Positions 34,519 through 47,400 of a DNA stretch of 64,000 nucleotides are shown here, one piece after another. Under the pieces are notes generated by a model. That model searched no databases. It saw only the letters and a list, made by a program, of their open reading frames with translations, and was not told where the DNA came from. Made by a program: the position numbers and the translations under genes. The stretch is taken from positions 6,982,193 to 7,046,192 of the forward strand of contig NC_057005.1 in NCBI RefSeq assembly GCF_000002595.2, given 5' to 3'. Numbering within the stretch: position 1 is the first letter of the stretch; the number at the start of each line of letters is the position of its first letter. Source of the DNA: Chlamydomonas reinhardtii. Its lineage: Eukaryota; Chlorophyta; Chlorophyceae; Chlamydomonadales; Chlamydomonadaceae.

Positions 34519-35850
34519 CACACACACACACACACAGTTCCGCCCGCTCCCACCTGTGCGGGGTGCAGGTCCCCCAGCAGGTCGCTGCCGAAGCACATGA
34601 CCACGCCGTGGTCGCGAGCCACTGCCAGAGAGCGCAGACCCTGGGGCGGAGGAGGGCCGGAAGGTGTGAGAGAAGGATGCACGAAAGCAGGTTGGTGGGG
34701 CGGACGGAGGGCCGGGGAACGGTCCCACGTGGGTAGACCCGAATGCCCATGCCCCGCATCTACAGAAGGTGCAACACTGCTTCTGCAGCGGTTGCCGCCA
34801 AGCGGCCTCTCACCGCTTCAAGTGCGTTTCCAACCTTGGCCACCAGCTCCTGCATTTAGCAGTGCACAACACACATGTACACATGGTTGGGGATGGCCGT
34901 CCAGGCAAGACGGAGCGGGGAGCCAAAACGCACGGCACGCTTTCAAGGACTGGAAGAGCGCGCACAACATTCTGAGACAGGAAAGACTCGCTGGTTTGCC
35001 CCCTTTCTTCTCATGACACGCCCTCAACAGGCCCACCCATCTTGGTGGAATCTCATGGCATGTGATAAGGGCGCCAGGGCGGGCGATATACCACAGCAGC
35101 AGAAACCCTGGTGGCTCGCCCCGTGCCCCCCGCCTCGTGCCCCTCACATGTCTTGACCCGGGCCAGGCGCCCCCATGCCCCCACCTTGGGCATGCCCGCC
35201 GCCTCGCCGCCACGTGCCAGCTCCTGGTAAGTCACCAGCGTGGGGACCAGATAGGCACCCTGGGGGGCGGGAGGAGAGCCCAGGTAAGGCGGGAGTTGGT
35301 GAGCTGCCGTCTATGAAAGGCAAAGGGTGGAGGGGGTGGGTAAGGCGGGCGCGTGAGTTGGTGGAAAGCTGCTCCAGGTCCACCTGATGTACCCTGCCCC
35401 ACCCTGCCTCATTCTACACCCCTTCCCCTTCCCCTTCCCCTTCCCCTTCCCCGCCCCCTACCACCCACGCCGCCGCCCCTCACCCGGAACGTCATCTCAG
35501 TGGCGGTGTGCGGGTCCAGGTAGTTGCCGTGCTCGACGGAGCGCACGCCGCAGCGCACCGCGCGCAGGATGGCGGCGGGCGTGTAGGCGTGCGCGCACAC
35601 GTACGTGCCGGCCGCCTCCGCCTCCTCCACAATCGCCTTGAGCTCGCTCTGCAACGGAGCAGCGGAGCAGTGAACGCGCCCGAGCACGCGCGCATGGTAT
35701 GCTACACAACCATCGCCGCCTTACTACTTAAACTGTCCGTTGACCCGTCAATCGCCCGCCCCCGTTAGCCCCGATGCGCCTCACAGACATGTCCCTCCGC
35801 CCGTCATCAGCGAGCTCCGGCCGCAGGCAGCCCACTCGACAGCCCTCCCG

Positions 35851-35933
<83 letters not shown>

Positions 35934-38219
35934 GCACACACATGCACACACACCTCGCTGAACTGCGTGTTGGTCAGCCTGGTGCAGTCCGGCGGGGGTT
36001 GGGGGGCATGTCCAGGTCGTGGGCAAGTCACGGTAGTTCAGTACAACTCGTCACATCAGGCTCGAACAGTCACGTGCAGGCGACTCTGCTCGTTCGCCCC
36101 ACCGCCAGAGCTCGGTCACCCGCAAGGGGACGATCTCGTCACCACGTACACGCAACCACACACACATGGACACATGCACACACACATACCTACACACATG
36201 CACACACATGCAAACACCTACACCCACACACCCACACACATACCTGTCCGTGGGCGAGGCCACGCCGCCCGAGGCCATGATCTTAATGCAGTGGGCGCCG
36301 CGGCGCAGCTCATCGCGAGCGGCCTTGCGGACCTGTGATTTGTGAATGCAACATGGGCCGGCTTGTGATAGGCTTGCGTGGAATGTTGGTGCACGGACAG
36401 GCAAAGCTCCGGCGCGTACGAAGCTGAACTTCAGACGCCCCCAGAAAGCACGCACACGCACACGCACGCGCACACGCACGCGCACATGCACACGCACACG
36501 CACACGCGCACACGCACCTCGGGGATGCCGTCGCACACGCGGCCAATGCCACGCAGTGCCGCCCCGCACGCACACGCGTCCTCGCCGCGCCCCCGGAAGT
36601 CACCGTGTCCGCCCGTCTGACTCAGCGCGTGGCCTGTATGCCGCAAAGCACAACGCAAAACGTCTTCCCACCTTGCCTGCAACAGCACAAGCAGCCGTGC
36701 ATCGCCCCATGGAAGCGGCCGAGCAGCTCCCTTGCAGCCCCGATATCGAACGGCCCCGCACCGCACAGCGCAGTGCAGCGCAGCACAGCACGGCGCAGTG
36801 GACCACAGCGCGCTGCGACGACGTGTCGCTCACCCGTGAACAGGATCTTGGGTCCCAGCACCACCCCCTCCTCCACCGCCTGGGCCAGGCCGAAGTCGGC
36901 GCCGCCTGTGTGCAGGCGGATTCAGGCGCGGGTGCAGGTGTGGGAGGTGTGGACTGCGGTAAATCGGTGCCTTTGAATGCCCCCATCAACCTTGCCAGTT
37001 GCCACCAACACACACGACACAATCAGTAACTGGTAGGTCGGGCGGTTAACTGGGCGGGCTTTCGTTTCGCTTACACACACACACACACACACATGTACAC
37101 ACACACACGCATACACACGCGCGCGCGCACCTGCGTCCCGCACGGTGGTGAAGCCGCGCGCCAGCATGCCGCCCAGGATGGCTCCGGCCCGCGCCGCCAC
37201 GTAGGCCTCCGAGTGCGACTGCAGCGCCGCCAGGTCGGCGGTGACGGCCGTGACGTGGACGTGCGCATCACACATGCCTGGAGGGGTGCGAGCGGGCGGG
37301 CGGGCGATAGTTGGAAGATCTGGAGGTGAGAGGTGGAGTGAGGTGGGGCGTTGGGGTCGGGCGCGAAGCGGCTTGACGGCATATGCAAGATGCACTGGAG
37401 GTTTTCAGGCGGTGGGTTCAGGCCAGTGCCCACTTCCCATGACAGCTACCATCAGGAAGCGCACTGAAGCCTGCCTCACGTTCATTAATCGCCACAACCA
37501 CTTCTACCGCACGCAAACAACGCCATCACACACACAAAGGCCGATATTGTTGCTGTTGTAAACCAAGGGCGCTCCAGACACCCACCCGGCATCAACACCG
37601 CGCCGGCGCAGTCCACTATGACCGCCGGCGCCCCCGTCAGGGGCCCACGCGGGTCGCTGGGCAGCGTCTTCAGCCCGGCCAGCAGGTTCGCCGCCACCTC
37701 CATCTCGGCCTGCTGGGTCGCCACCACACCACCCTCCACCTCCACTTCCGCCTCCACCTCCGCCTCCTTGGCCGTCACGGCCGGCGGGGGCGGTGCCGCC
37801 GGCGCTGCGGCCGCCTCCTCAACCAGCTGCACCTCCGCAACCTGACTCTCCTCGGCCTCCTGCTGGCTCTGCTGGCTCTGCTGGCTCGCAAGCGCCTGCT
37901 CTTGCCCGGGCATGGGCCCAATCGCGGCGATGACGCCGTCTCTCAGCGCCACACGCTGTATGCCCGGCAGGTACGCGCCCGCCTGCGTGTCGAGGACAAC
38001 GGCGTTGATCAGCAGCACCACGCCCTCAGAGGCCGCCGCTGCCACGGCAGCGGCAGCTGCATCGGAGGCGGCGCGAGCGGCGCGCAGGTGCTTGCGCTGG
38101 GAGGCCGCTTTGGCGAAGGAGGAGTGGAGGAGCTCCGCCGGGGGCAAGTTCGGGTCCGCTTTCGTGACGGGCGGGGGCGCAGGTGCCGCAGCCGGCAATC
38201 GCAACCACAGAGTCGGCAT
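33811..38219 (-). CDS. metal-dependent amidohydrolase (imidazolonepropionase/prolidase-like)
   Basis: A TIM-barrel hydrolase of the amidohydrolase superfamily; the substrate cannot be told from sequence. About 12 exons encode roughly 600 residues. Markers: LMPGMCDAHVHVT (HxH metal ligands), GFTTVRDAG, ALSQTGGHGDFRG, CIKIMASGGV (Lys expected to be carboxylated and bridge the metals), YVCAHAYTP and RSVEHGNYLD (His ligands), GAYLVPTLVTYQE, CFGSDLLGD (catalytic Asp), and the C-terminal beta element RVRPGFSADLLLLAPGVDPL. The order and wording fit Xaa-Pro dipeptidase-like and imidazolonepropionase-like members. An acidic Glu/Ala/Val-rich insert of about 85 residues splits the N-terminal beta domain between VIAAIGPM and VIVDCAGAVL. 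The start ATG at 38219 is directly preceded by an in-frame stop. Introns carry long TG tracts on the sense strand next to donors. Confidence 0.88.
34485..34537 (-). repeat. (TG)n tract near an amidohydrolase donor
   Basis: On the sense strand TG repeats begin about 17 bp after the donor that follows the GSDLLGD exon. Confidence 0.9.
35857..35952 (-). repeat. (TG)n microsatellite next to an amidohydrolase donor
   Basis: About 95 bp of TG repeat on the sense strand begin at the donor GT itself after the tiny exon encoding LTNTQFSE. Confidence 0.9.
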
Positions 38220-39666
38220 CTAGTGTCTCGATATTTGCTGCTGTCACAGGAAGGCCAAGGCTGTTATTCGTATCGGAAGGTTTAGGAACTATGGATTGCA
38301 ACGAACTCGTCAAAGGCAAAGCCTTGTGATTATTAATGGACAGTGGCTGTGCAAAGCAAAGTTCATGCTAGTGTATTGCATTTTCGCTTCGTATACGGTG
38401 CGGTCAGCGGCCATGTCGGTGCCAGAGGGATGACCCGCCCCCTCCGTCAGGACCTCGAATTTAGCGGAGCGAGCTCCGGTGAAGGCCAATCTGGGTGCCG
38501 TTAACCCGTTCGGGAGGGGTAACGGGGCTCACCGCGGGTTGGCTTGGGGCTCATCCCGGGTGGGCCGCCGGAATATCCATGTTGGCGGTAGGGTTGGCGG
38601 ACGTCCCAGCGGGATTTGCCCCAAGCCCACCCAAAATTTGCAGCCGTTGCCTTAAAGTAAGCCCACGGCTTATTGACCGGGGCTGGATGAGAGCGGCCAA
38701 AACCGCGAGTGTCAGCCATCCGTCGGTGCCGTACCGCCGCAATGGAGGGCTGTGAGCACGCGGGTACCACTCTGGTCTTTTGCTGTGTCCAAACTTTGAC
38801 AGCCTGGTAGACCCAACAGGTATCATCTGACAAGGAGCTACGAGGAGGCAATGGAGGGCTGTGGGTGGGATCGGAAGGACGGGCCCGCCCGCGCAGTATC
38901 TGCGCTCTAGGTTGCTAGGTAGCGATGCTTCCGGAATGGATGGTTTCGGCTGGCTGCGCGGTCGGCGTCGTGGAGGGGGTTGGAAAGGTGAGGCAACGAA
39001 GCGGGGGTGCACGGGCGGGCGCCCGGTGTGGGCAGGGCCACCCCAGCATTGCTCAGGACAAGTATGTTGCCTGGGAGAGAGGCGAAAGCTTGGTACTGCT
39101 CAAAAACTATAAGGTAATGGAGAATGGCGTGTACAGCAGATAGGATGAGCGGGGTGCCCTGCGCGGCGAAGAAGTCCACCCGAGCCCACTCGATGGATGC
39201 TCGCAGGTGTGGTATTCGCGGAGGCCAGCGAGCTAAGGGCCGATCATGCAAGCGTACTACTTTACTGCACGGGATGCGCATTGGTCCAGATGTCTGGAGT
39301 GTGGGGAGTGCGTGTCAAGTGCAGGCACGCATTCGATTGCCGCCCACCACCTGGACCCACGCCAGGACATTTGAAATGTGTCTGCAGCCGAAGGCTCGGT
39401 TTTTAATGCCATATGGCATGCAGCCACAAGCATTCCAAGCCCCTTGGACACGGTTTTGACAGCCCTGGGGCCCGTTGCGCGATCGCTCATTTATACCGTG
39501 CGACTCGCACACGCGTTTCAACGGGCCGCTGCAAGTGTTGCTCGTCATTTGCACTGGAAGCACTGTAACATACAACACTGTAAATATAGCGCCATACCTG
39601 CGCTGCTTGGGTCGTTCTGGTTGAGAGCAGCTTGCGCACTCGTTTCTGACAGGAGCTCAGGGCACA
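38220..39666. promoter_or_regulatory. divergent intergenic region, amidohydrolase and PMI
   Basis: About 1.45 kb between two divergent start codons, with no gene seen. ORFs here lack splice logic and family motifs. The region should hold both promoters. The last 120 bp before the PMI start contain CATACAACACTGTAAATATA (39569-39588), AT-rich but not a clear TATA box. Confidence 0.45.
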
Positions 39667-42511
39667 ATGCTGCAGCTTCGCTGTGCTGCCCAGAACTATG
39701 ACTGGGGCCGGAAGTACCAGGACAGCGAGGTGCGAGCTACTGCCTGTCAAGTTCATGGGCAATATGCCGGTCACTCGATGACCGGTAACTGCGAAAAGCA
39801 CGCGCATTGTGTCAAGCATTCAGTGGAATATCACTTGCTTGCCTGTACACAGGTTGCGAAGCTGGCTCACGCTAATGGAAATGAAGTTGACGAGTCCAAG
39901 CCCTTTGCGGAGCTGTGGTGCGTAGGCAGATGGCGCTTGGGGCCACTATTTCGTCAGAGCACTTGAATTGGTCCTAGGACAGCTCGCTGCGCGACCGACT
40001 CGCCTGACTTTCGCCCCGCCACTTTTCCTCTGTCCGCCCCGCTCCTCTCGCCATACACTGCCTCATGCCTGCCCCAACGCACCACACAGGATGGGCGCGC
40101 ACCCCAACGGCCCCTCCAAGGTCGCTGCCACAGGCGAGAGCCTAGCTTCGCTGCTGGCGGCCCACCCGGCTGCACTGCTGGGCGCCCGCGTGGCCGAGCA
40201 CTTCGGCCAGCTGCCATACCTGTTTAAGGTGCGAGAGAGCAAGGCAGTGAGGGAGGGTTGTAGTTTCTAGACCGAGGAAGGATTAAGAGGTCTGAAGATG
40301 CAGGTCATGGCTAGCTGGGAGGGATGGCCACGATGGCCGACCGGGCTAGGCTTACGCGTGTGGCCCTGCTCAATGCCCCATTCACGTCACAACGCCTTGC
40401 CCACACACACGCCTCCACACACGCACACGCACGCTCTCCCCCCGCCGCAACCCCCCCCCCGCCCCGCCCTCCCGGCCTGCCCGCAGGTGCTGTCTGTGAG
40501 CAAGGCCCTGTCCATCCAGTCCCACCCGGACAAGCAGCTGGCGGAGCGGCTGCACGCGGAGCACCCCAAGGTGGGTGCGGGGCGGGGGTGGGCCGCGTGG
40601 GGTCTTGGGGCCTTGGGTCTTGAGCCTTGGTGGGGACCTGGGTGGAGTTTGGGACCTGGGTCTGGGCCTAGGTCCGGGTCTGGGTGGTGGCGTCTTAATC
40701 CTGGGTCTGTGTCCGGGTCTGGGTGGCGTCTGAATCCAGGGTCTGGGCTAGGTACGGGTCTGGGTCCTGTTTGGATCACAGCTGACCTGTGAGGTTACAC
40801 CCGGACGGCGGGAGATACCTCGGGAGGCGGGACCGGAGGAGGGGCGGGGGGGAGGGGCCTGGAGGAGGAGGGCGAGTGCCCGACCGGCGCCCTCATTCCG
40901 GACTCCGCCCCTACGCTTTACCACTTCGTTCTCCACATGAACGGCTACCCCCTCTCCCTTTACCTCTCCCTTCCCTGTCCCCCTGCCCCTGCCCCTGCCC
41001 CTGCCCTCTCAGATGTACGCCGACCCCAACCACAAGCCCGAGATGGCCCTGGCGCTCAGCGACTTCGAGGCCCTGTGCGGCTTCAGCACCACCGCCGAGC
41101 TGCAGGCGCGCCTGGCGGCTACTCCCGAGCTGGCGGGCCTGGTAGGGGCGGAGCAGGTGGCGGCGCTGGCGGCACTGCCGGCGGGGGCTGCGGGGCAGGA
41201 CCACCCGGCGGCCAAGCAGGTGGGCGGGAGGGGGAGCGGGCCGGCTGTGGGCGGAGGGCCGGCTCGTTGGTTGCAGAAGGCAGCTGGTGGGGTGTGGGGC
41301 TGCTGGGCCAACCCAGTGGAGGGTGTCAACCCGCGCCCCTTCGCATACCTCCTCACCACCGAATCACCGAGTCGCTGAACCGCCATGCCTCCCCCCCGCC
41401 CCCCCCCTACAGGCGCTCAAGTCCGCCTTCACGCACCTCATGACGGCCCCGCCCGCCGCCGTGACGGAGGCGGTGCGGTCGTTGGTGGCGCGACTGGAGG
41501 CCGCGCAGGCGGCAGGCGCGGCACTGAGCGAGCACGAGGCGCTGGCGCTGCGGCTGAACGCGCAGTTCCCGGACGACGTGGGCATCTTCTCCGCGTTCTT
41601 CCTCAACATTGTGAGAGCGAGATCGTTTGTGTTAATGAGCGCAAGGAAGTGCGTTCATGTGGGTTTGTGTTCAAGTCAAGATAGGGAACGGCGCGGGGGC
41701 GGGCAAGGGACTGAGCGAGGCAGGAGTATCAGGCGGACCGACTAATGGGCGGGCGTTGATCCCTCCTTGGTGTGTACCCGGCACACACGCTGAGGACTGC
41801 CGCCCTGCCTCCTCAGCCCCAAGCGCCCGGACCTCCAACACATTACCTCTCCACCATTCCACTCACTTGCCTCCTCCGCCGCCGCCACCCCACCCGCGCC
41901 GTCGCCCCTCTCAGGTGCGTCTGCCTGCCGGCTCCGCCATCTACCTGCCTGCCAACGAGCCGCACGCCTATCTGGCGGGCGAGCTGGTCGAGTGCATGGC
42001 GGCCTCCGACAACGTCATCCGCGCAGGCCTCACGCCCAAGTTCAAACACGCAGACGTGCTGTGCGAGAGCCTCACCTACCGCCAGGGCCTGCCCGACGTG
42101 CTGGAGGGCAGCCCCGCGGGCCCGGGCGGCAGCGTGCGCGTGTACCAGCCGCCCTTTGAGGAGTTCGAGCTTCAGAAGCTGGAGGTGTCGGGCGGGGAGG
42201 TGGCGCTGGCGGCGAGCCAGGGCCCGCGCATTTTGCTGGTGACGGCTGGAGAGGCGGAGGTGGCGGCGGGAGGCGGCGGCCTGCCGGCGGCGTTGGAGGC
42301 TGTGAAGGAGGTGGAGCGCGGCGGCGTGCTGCGGCGCGGGAGCATTGTGCTGCTGGCGCCAGGTGTGGAGTTTGCGGTGCGGCGGGCGGAGGAGCTGGTG
42401 GGCTGGATGGCGGCGGTGAACAGCGCTTTCTTCGCGATTGATGGCGCGAAGCAGGGGGCGGCGGCGGGGACTGGTGCGGCGGAGGAGGAGAAGGAGGTTG
42501 CAACGGTGTGA
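39667..42511 (+). CDS. PMI: mannose-6-phosphate isomerase, type I
   Basis: Zinc enzyme that interconverts fructose-6-phosphate and mannose-6-phosphate, feeding GDP-mannose for glycosylation and ascorbate. Seven exons join in phase: 39667-39729, about 39853-39917, 40091-40227, 40488-40570, 41013-41219, 41414-41609 and 41915-42511, giving about 430 residues. Motifs: CAAQNYDWGRKYQDSEVAKL, FAELWMGAHPNGPS, PYLFKVLSVSKALSIQSHPD (Gln and His zinc ligands), HKPEMALAL (Glu ligand), LPANEPHAYLAGELVECMAA (His ligand) and SDNVIRAGLTPKFKHADVL, all at family positions. The protein starts right at the conserved first strand, so there is no targeting peptide and it is probably cytosolic. The C-terminus ends in an acidic AAEEEKEVATV tail. 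The order of motifs leaves no real alternative. Confidence 0.96.
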
Positions 42512-43404
42512 GGGGAGGGGTGGGGCGAGGGGAGGGGAGTGTGGGGGCGAGGGAGGGGAGAGGGAGAGCTTGATGCTGGACGAGAGGTTCAGCTTTGCGC
42601 CTTATCCATGTGCCGTGACGGAGGATTGTGGGGGGTCACAGGCGGACTCAGCTTGAGTGCTTGAGTGGACTGATGGTGCAGTCCACTGACTGGCGAGAGG
42701 GAGGGGGCGGGGGGGCGGGCATGGGTAACAGGACACGCTACGTGCCAACCCATTGTTGTGCCGCGGCACGGTTTGACCCGTTGACATGAGTGGGTATTGA
42801 TCAATGTGCAAGTCCATGAGGAAGCAGAACTTGTGGTGGCGGGGGCAGGTGTGGGTATGTGGGGGGTAACACTTGGGGTAACACGCATGCTGCCATGAGG
42901 AAGGAGAACCGCTGTGCTGGTCGGTAACAAGCGTGGGCACTTTGAACAGCGGCCGCGCTGGATACTGTTGGCGCTGTGAAATGCACGTATAATTGACATG
43001 AGCACAATCCCGGTGGCGCAGGCCTGCTCGACTTCCCTTGCCCGCAGCTAGGCAGTTAGTCAGCCAAACCCGGATTGCAAACTTGCAACGCAGCGAATAC
43101 TGAAGATCCAGCGTCTCTATGTTATCCTATAGCACTCGTTAGGGGTCATCCGAGCAGCGCTGTGCTCCCAGGCTGACAAAGTGAACTCGCACTTGCTATG
43201 AACTGGCCTTCCACCGAAGTACGCGCATAGCCGCGAGTACACTGCACCTTTTTAACATTTCAAAGAACAACATAGCATTTACAAAGCATTGCTAGTACTC
43301 ATAGTACAACGGAGCCTGCTGCAAACTCACATGGCAACCCTACGCGCAGCCCTACGTCCAGAAGTTTTACCTGAGCAGCTGGCCAAAAGTTGGCTTCGAA
43401 GGCT
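42512..43404. other. PMI 3' region and upstream of the TPR gene
   Basis: No gene seen in about 890 bp. The first half is probably PMI 3' untranslated sequence; I found no exact TGTAA. An in-frame stop at 43372 just before the next gene supports its start, although CTGAGCAG at 43371 could also be read as a splice acceptor. Confidence 0.4.
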
Positions 43405-44440
43405 ATGACGGTCTTGCCCGATATGAGCTTCCAGTCGGCTGAGGCGATGGCCGGGCGTACGCATTCCGACATCCACACTGCCAGAGACCACCTAGGCCTG
43501 CGACGACTTGAGGAATCCACACTGGGAGGCCGCAGCATGGTGCAGCAGAGAGCCGAGGCGGCGTGCACAGACGGCACGAGTCAGGAGCTCGGCCATTCGG
43601 CCCCCGGCGGGCAGCGTTCCAGCAGCGTCCCGCGCGGCCTGGGCACGTCGTCGCGCCGCGTGTTGATCCAGATCGATGCAGACGCCACAGCAGGTCACGG
43701 CGGCAGCTCCCTAACCGACACCGGCTCCGCCTCCGGCACCGCAAGCAGTCCGAGGGCCGCACACAACGCCCTTGTCGCTACGGCGGCGGCCTCAAGAGCG
43801 CGGACAGAGTCCTCGCCCAAGCGACTGCCAGCAGCAGCCGGTGGGATGTCCACGGGTGGCCTGCCCTCCCTCGCCACCACTTCAGCGTCTGCAGGCTCTA
43901 ACAACCAAGGCTCTAGCTCTGTGGTCGCGGCTGCAAACGGAAACACAACCTCGCGTTTTGGGCGGCAACAGCAGCAGCTCAGCCTCGCCCTGGCAGGACC
44001 GGCCGCAGGGACGGCGGCCAGTGGAGCCGCCTCCTTCCATACAGCCGCCAGCGGCGGCGGCGGGGGCGGCCGGGCAGAAGGCGTCACGCTGGCCTTCCTG
44101 CGCGGCCTGCTGGCGGCGGGGGCCGTGCCTACTGGCGCCACGCTCCGGGACGTGTGGCGGGATCTAGTGCTCCCCGCCACCCGGGCCGCCCGTGTCGCCT
44201 ACACAGAGCTATTGCCGCTGGCGACAGAGGCATCCGTGTCAGGGTCAGGGTCAGGGACAGGGTCAGGGTCAGGGTCAGGGTCAGGGTCAGGGTCAGGGTC
44301 AGGGTCAGGCACAGACCCGGCGGCGACGGGGGCGCAGCCCTACCGCGGCCGGGCCACGCACGTGCTGCTGGCGAGCTGGGACGATACGCTGTGGGACGTG
44401 GTGGCCGCGCTGGAGGCATACGGGTGCCAGCAAGGCGGTG

Positions 44441-44471
<31 letters not shown>

Positions 44472-47400
44472 CGCCGGCGCCGGAGATGGCTGGGCCAGCC
44501 GCCATTGCAGCAGTCCTCCGAACCGGAGTGGCGCCGGCGTGACGACGGGCACTTTCGTGGTTTGGATGGACGTGTTTGCTGTGGACTGGTGGCGTGGCCA
44601 GCAGCACGCAGCAGCAGGCGCCTCCGCCGCCACGGCTGTGACAGGCTGGGGGGCTGTCGAGTCCTCCGCCTCATCACGCCGCCTGCTACTGCACGAGGCT
44701 GCCGACAACTCGCAGCAGCTACTGCCATCGCAGCAGCACCTGGATGCGACCTCGGTGGAGCGGGCCCGGTCGCTACCAGCCGCCATTGCGGCCGCGCCCC
44801 AGGGCGTACTGCTGCTGCCGGGGCGGGAGGGCTCGGGCCTGAGGTGCCATGCGTGCTCGCTGGCGGCGTGGCTGGCGGTGCGGCGGGGCGTGCCGTTGGT
44901 GCTGCTGCCGCCGCCGGCCGGCGCCGATGCGCACACCCACACCTCCGCCGGGGCGTACATGCTAGGCCTCCCTGACTTGCGGCTGTCTGCGGCGGCGCTG
45001 AGCGGGCTGGTCGTGTCGACGAAGGCGGCGGAGGCGGCGGAAGGAGCCCTGGGGTCCTCGCCTACTGGGGGCGGTGCAGCAGGCGGCAGCGAGGCGTCCG
45101 AGGAGGTGCGGGCGCAGCGGCTGATGCGAGAGGGCGTGGGGCTAGAGTCGGCTCTGACGGCGGGGCTGATCGTAGCCAGTGACCCGCAGCCCACCCGCAC
45201 GCTGCGCGAGGGCGTGACGGAGGCGGCAAGTGCGGCCGCGGCGGCGGCTGTGGCGCTGCTGTTGCAGCCCGGCGCAGCGTCACCGCTGCCGTCGTCGCCG
45301 CTGCGCTCGCCGCCGCTGGCGATGGCGCCGCCGCCTTCACTGGCACTGCCGCACGCACACGCACCGCTGTCCACCACCACATCCCGTAAGGACCTGTTTG
45401 CGCCTGTGAGCGGTGCCGGCAACGGGGCAGCAGCGGCGCCGCCACCTGCAGCCGGCGTCAATGTGCCCGCGCCGCCGCTGCTGGCGGCGATGGCGGCTTC
45501 ATCCTTCCACTCGCGATCGCGGCGGCGCTTCGGCTCCACCGGTGCGCCGCCAGCTGACTACCCACACCAACACAGCACCGCGCCCGGCGCCGCAGACGCC
45601 CCACCTGCGGCGGCGCTGCCCAGCAGTCTGGATGTCACTGGTGGTGGTGGCAGTGCTGGTAGCCGCACCAACAGCCGGCGCTGCCTATCCGTCACCGCGC
45701 CAGGAGAGCAATGCCAGCATCATCCGCACCCGCAAGCGGCCAGCACCTCCCCACCCGGCGCCGCCTCAGCTAACGGCTCATGCCTCACGCCGCCGCGCCA
45801 GCACTGCTCACCGCTGCGCCCGCCACGCAGCCTGGCGCCGCTGCAGCCCTCTGGATCGGGCAGCCCGGGACCCAACAGCGGCAGTGGTGGTGGCGGCGGC
45901 GGCATGGACTTAGGCGGCGGCAGTAGCATCAGCGGCATGCTGCACAGCCCCCGCGGCGGCAGGGTGCTACTGCCACTGCCCAGCAGCCGCTTTGGCGCCC
46001 AAAGCGACCACAGCTCATCCGACCTTCGCCAGCCCGTGGACTCCTCCACCGCCCCGGCTCCGCAGCTGTCGCCGCCTGCAGCCGCAACCGGTGGCAGCAG
46101 TAGCCTGTCGGAGCCTCTCCCAACCCTGCGCTCGCCACCGCTACAGCCGCACCCACACGCGGCGGGCCACATGGGCGGAGGCGAGGACTGCTGGTTCGGG
46201 TCAGCCCGCGGCAGCGCTAGCGGAGTGCCAGTGCTCGCAGCCATAACGGAGTCCTCAAGCACCATGGATGCAGCGGCGGCGGCAGCAGCAGCAGGCCGCG
46301 CAAGCAGCGGCCTCGGCTCAGCGGCGGCGCTTCCGTTACCGCCGCCGTCGCACGACCGGCCTCGGCCGCCCGGCTGCCTGCCGCCGCGCTACAGCGACAG
46401 CCCGAATGCGGGCTCTGCGGTGCTCCGCCGCGGCGGTAGCGGCGCCGGCACCGGCGCCGGCGGCCCCCGCTTGCGGCGTGTCGGTAGCTACGCTGCTTAC
46501 GACCCCAGTGACGCGCCAGCCTTGGCGGCGGCTGCAGCTGCGGCTGTAGCAGGAGGAGAGTCAGTGGATGGCGGAGTCGGCGGCGCTGCCGTCATGAGGG
46601 CCCGCCGCCGCCTGAGACAATGCCTCGTGGTGCCTGACGAGGAACTGTCGCTCCCTGTGGCGGCGCGCGCCTACAACGGCAACGGCAACGGTGGCGCTGG
46701 CGGGCAGCCTTCTGCGCTGGCGGCACGGCGCAGCAGCGGCGCAGGCGCTAACAGGCGCAGCAGCGCCAGGCATAGTTGGAACGGCAGTGGCTCCATGGCG
46801 GAACTGATGTCACGCGGCACCCGGTCTTCCGCCTCCGGGGCTGAGGAGGCTGGGGATGACGACCATGATGGCTTTGAAACCGACGACAGTCTAGGCCTGC
46901 TCCAGTCGTACACGGATCTGGATGCGGAGACGGTGGCGAATTTGGGGGCGGGAGGTGTGCGGGCGGCAGCCAACGCAGCAGCAGCAACGCATGCGGCCGC
47001 GATGGCTGCGGGCAGCGGTGCCGCCAGCGGTGGTTCCGGTCGTGGCGGCCTCCCGCCGCGCTTGCTGCCACCACGCCCTCCCGGCATGGTAGCAGCGGCA
47101 GCGGCAGCTGCTGCGGCTGAAGAGGCCGCCGGTGTAGCGGGTTTGACAACCAGCCCACCTCAGCAACAGCAACAACAAATTCAGCATCAGCTGGCGGCGT
47201 CGCTCAGCTTCCGTGTTGCTGCCGGCTTCAGAGCTGGTGCCAGCGGCGGCGGTGCTGGATCCCGCGATTGCACCCCGCCGCCCTTGCGCCCCGCAGGTCT
47301 GACGCGACAGGGTAGCAATGCTACTGCCCACGGCAGCATCAGCACCAACACCAAGCCCACCTCCATTCCGCTGGCCAACGCTAGCATTCACATCAACAGC

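Noticed and set aside
35857-35952. Tandem repeats as a CRISPR array
   Set aside because: Simple dinucleotide repeat with no spacers, in a eukaryotic genome.
44238-44310. TCAGGG array as interstitial telomere repeat
   Set aside because: The volvocine telomere unit is TTTTAGGG; this is a six-base coding microsatellite.
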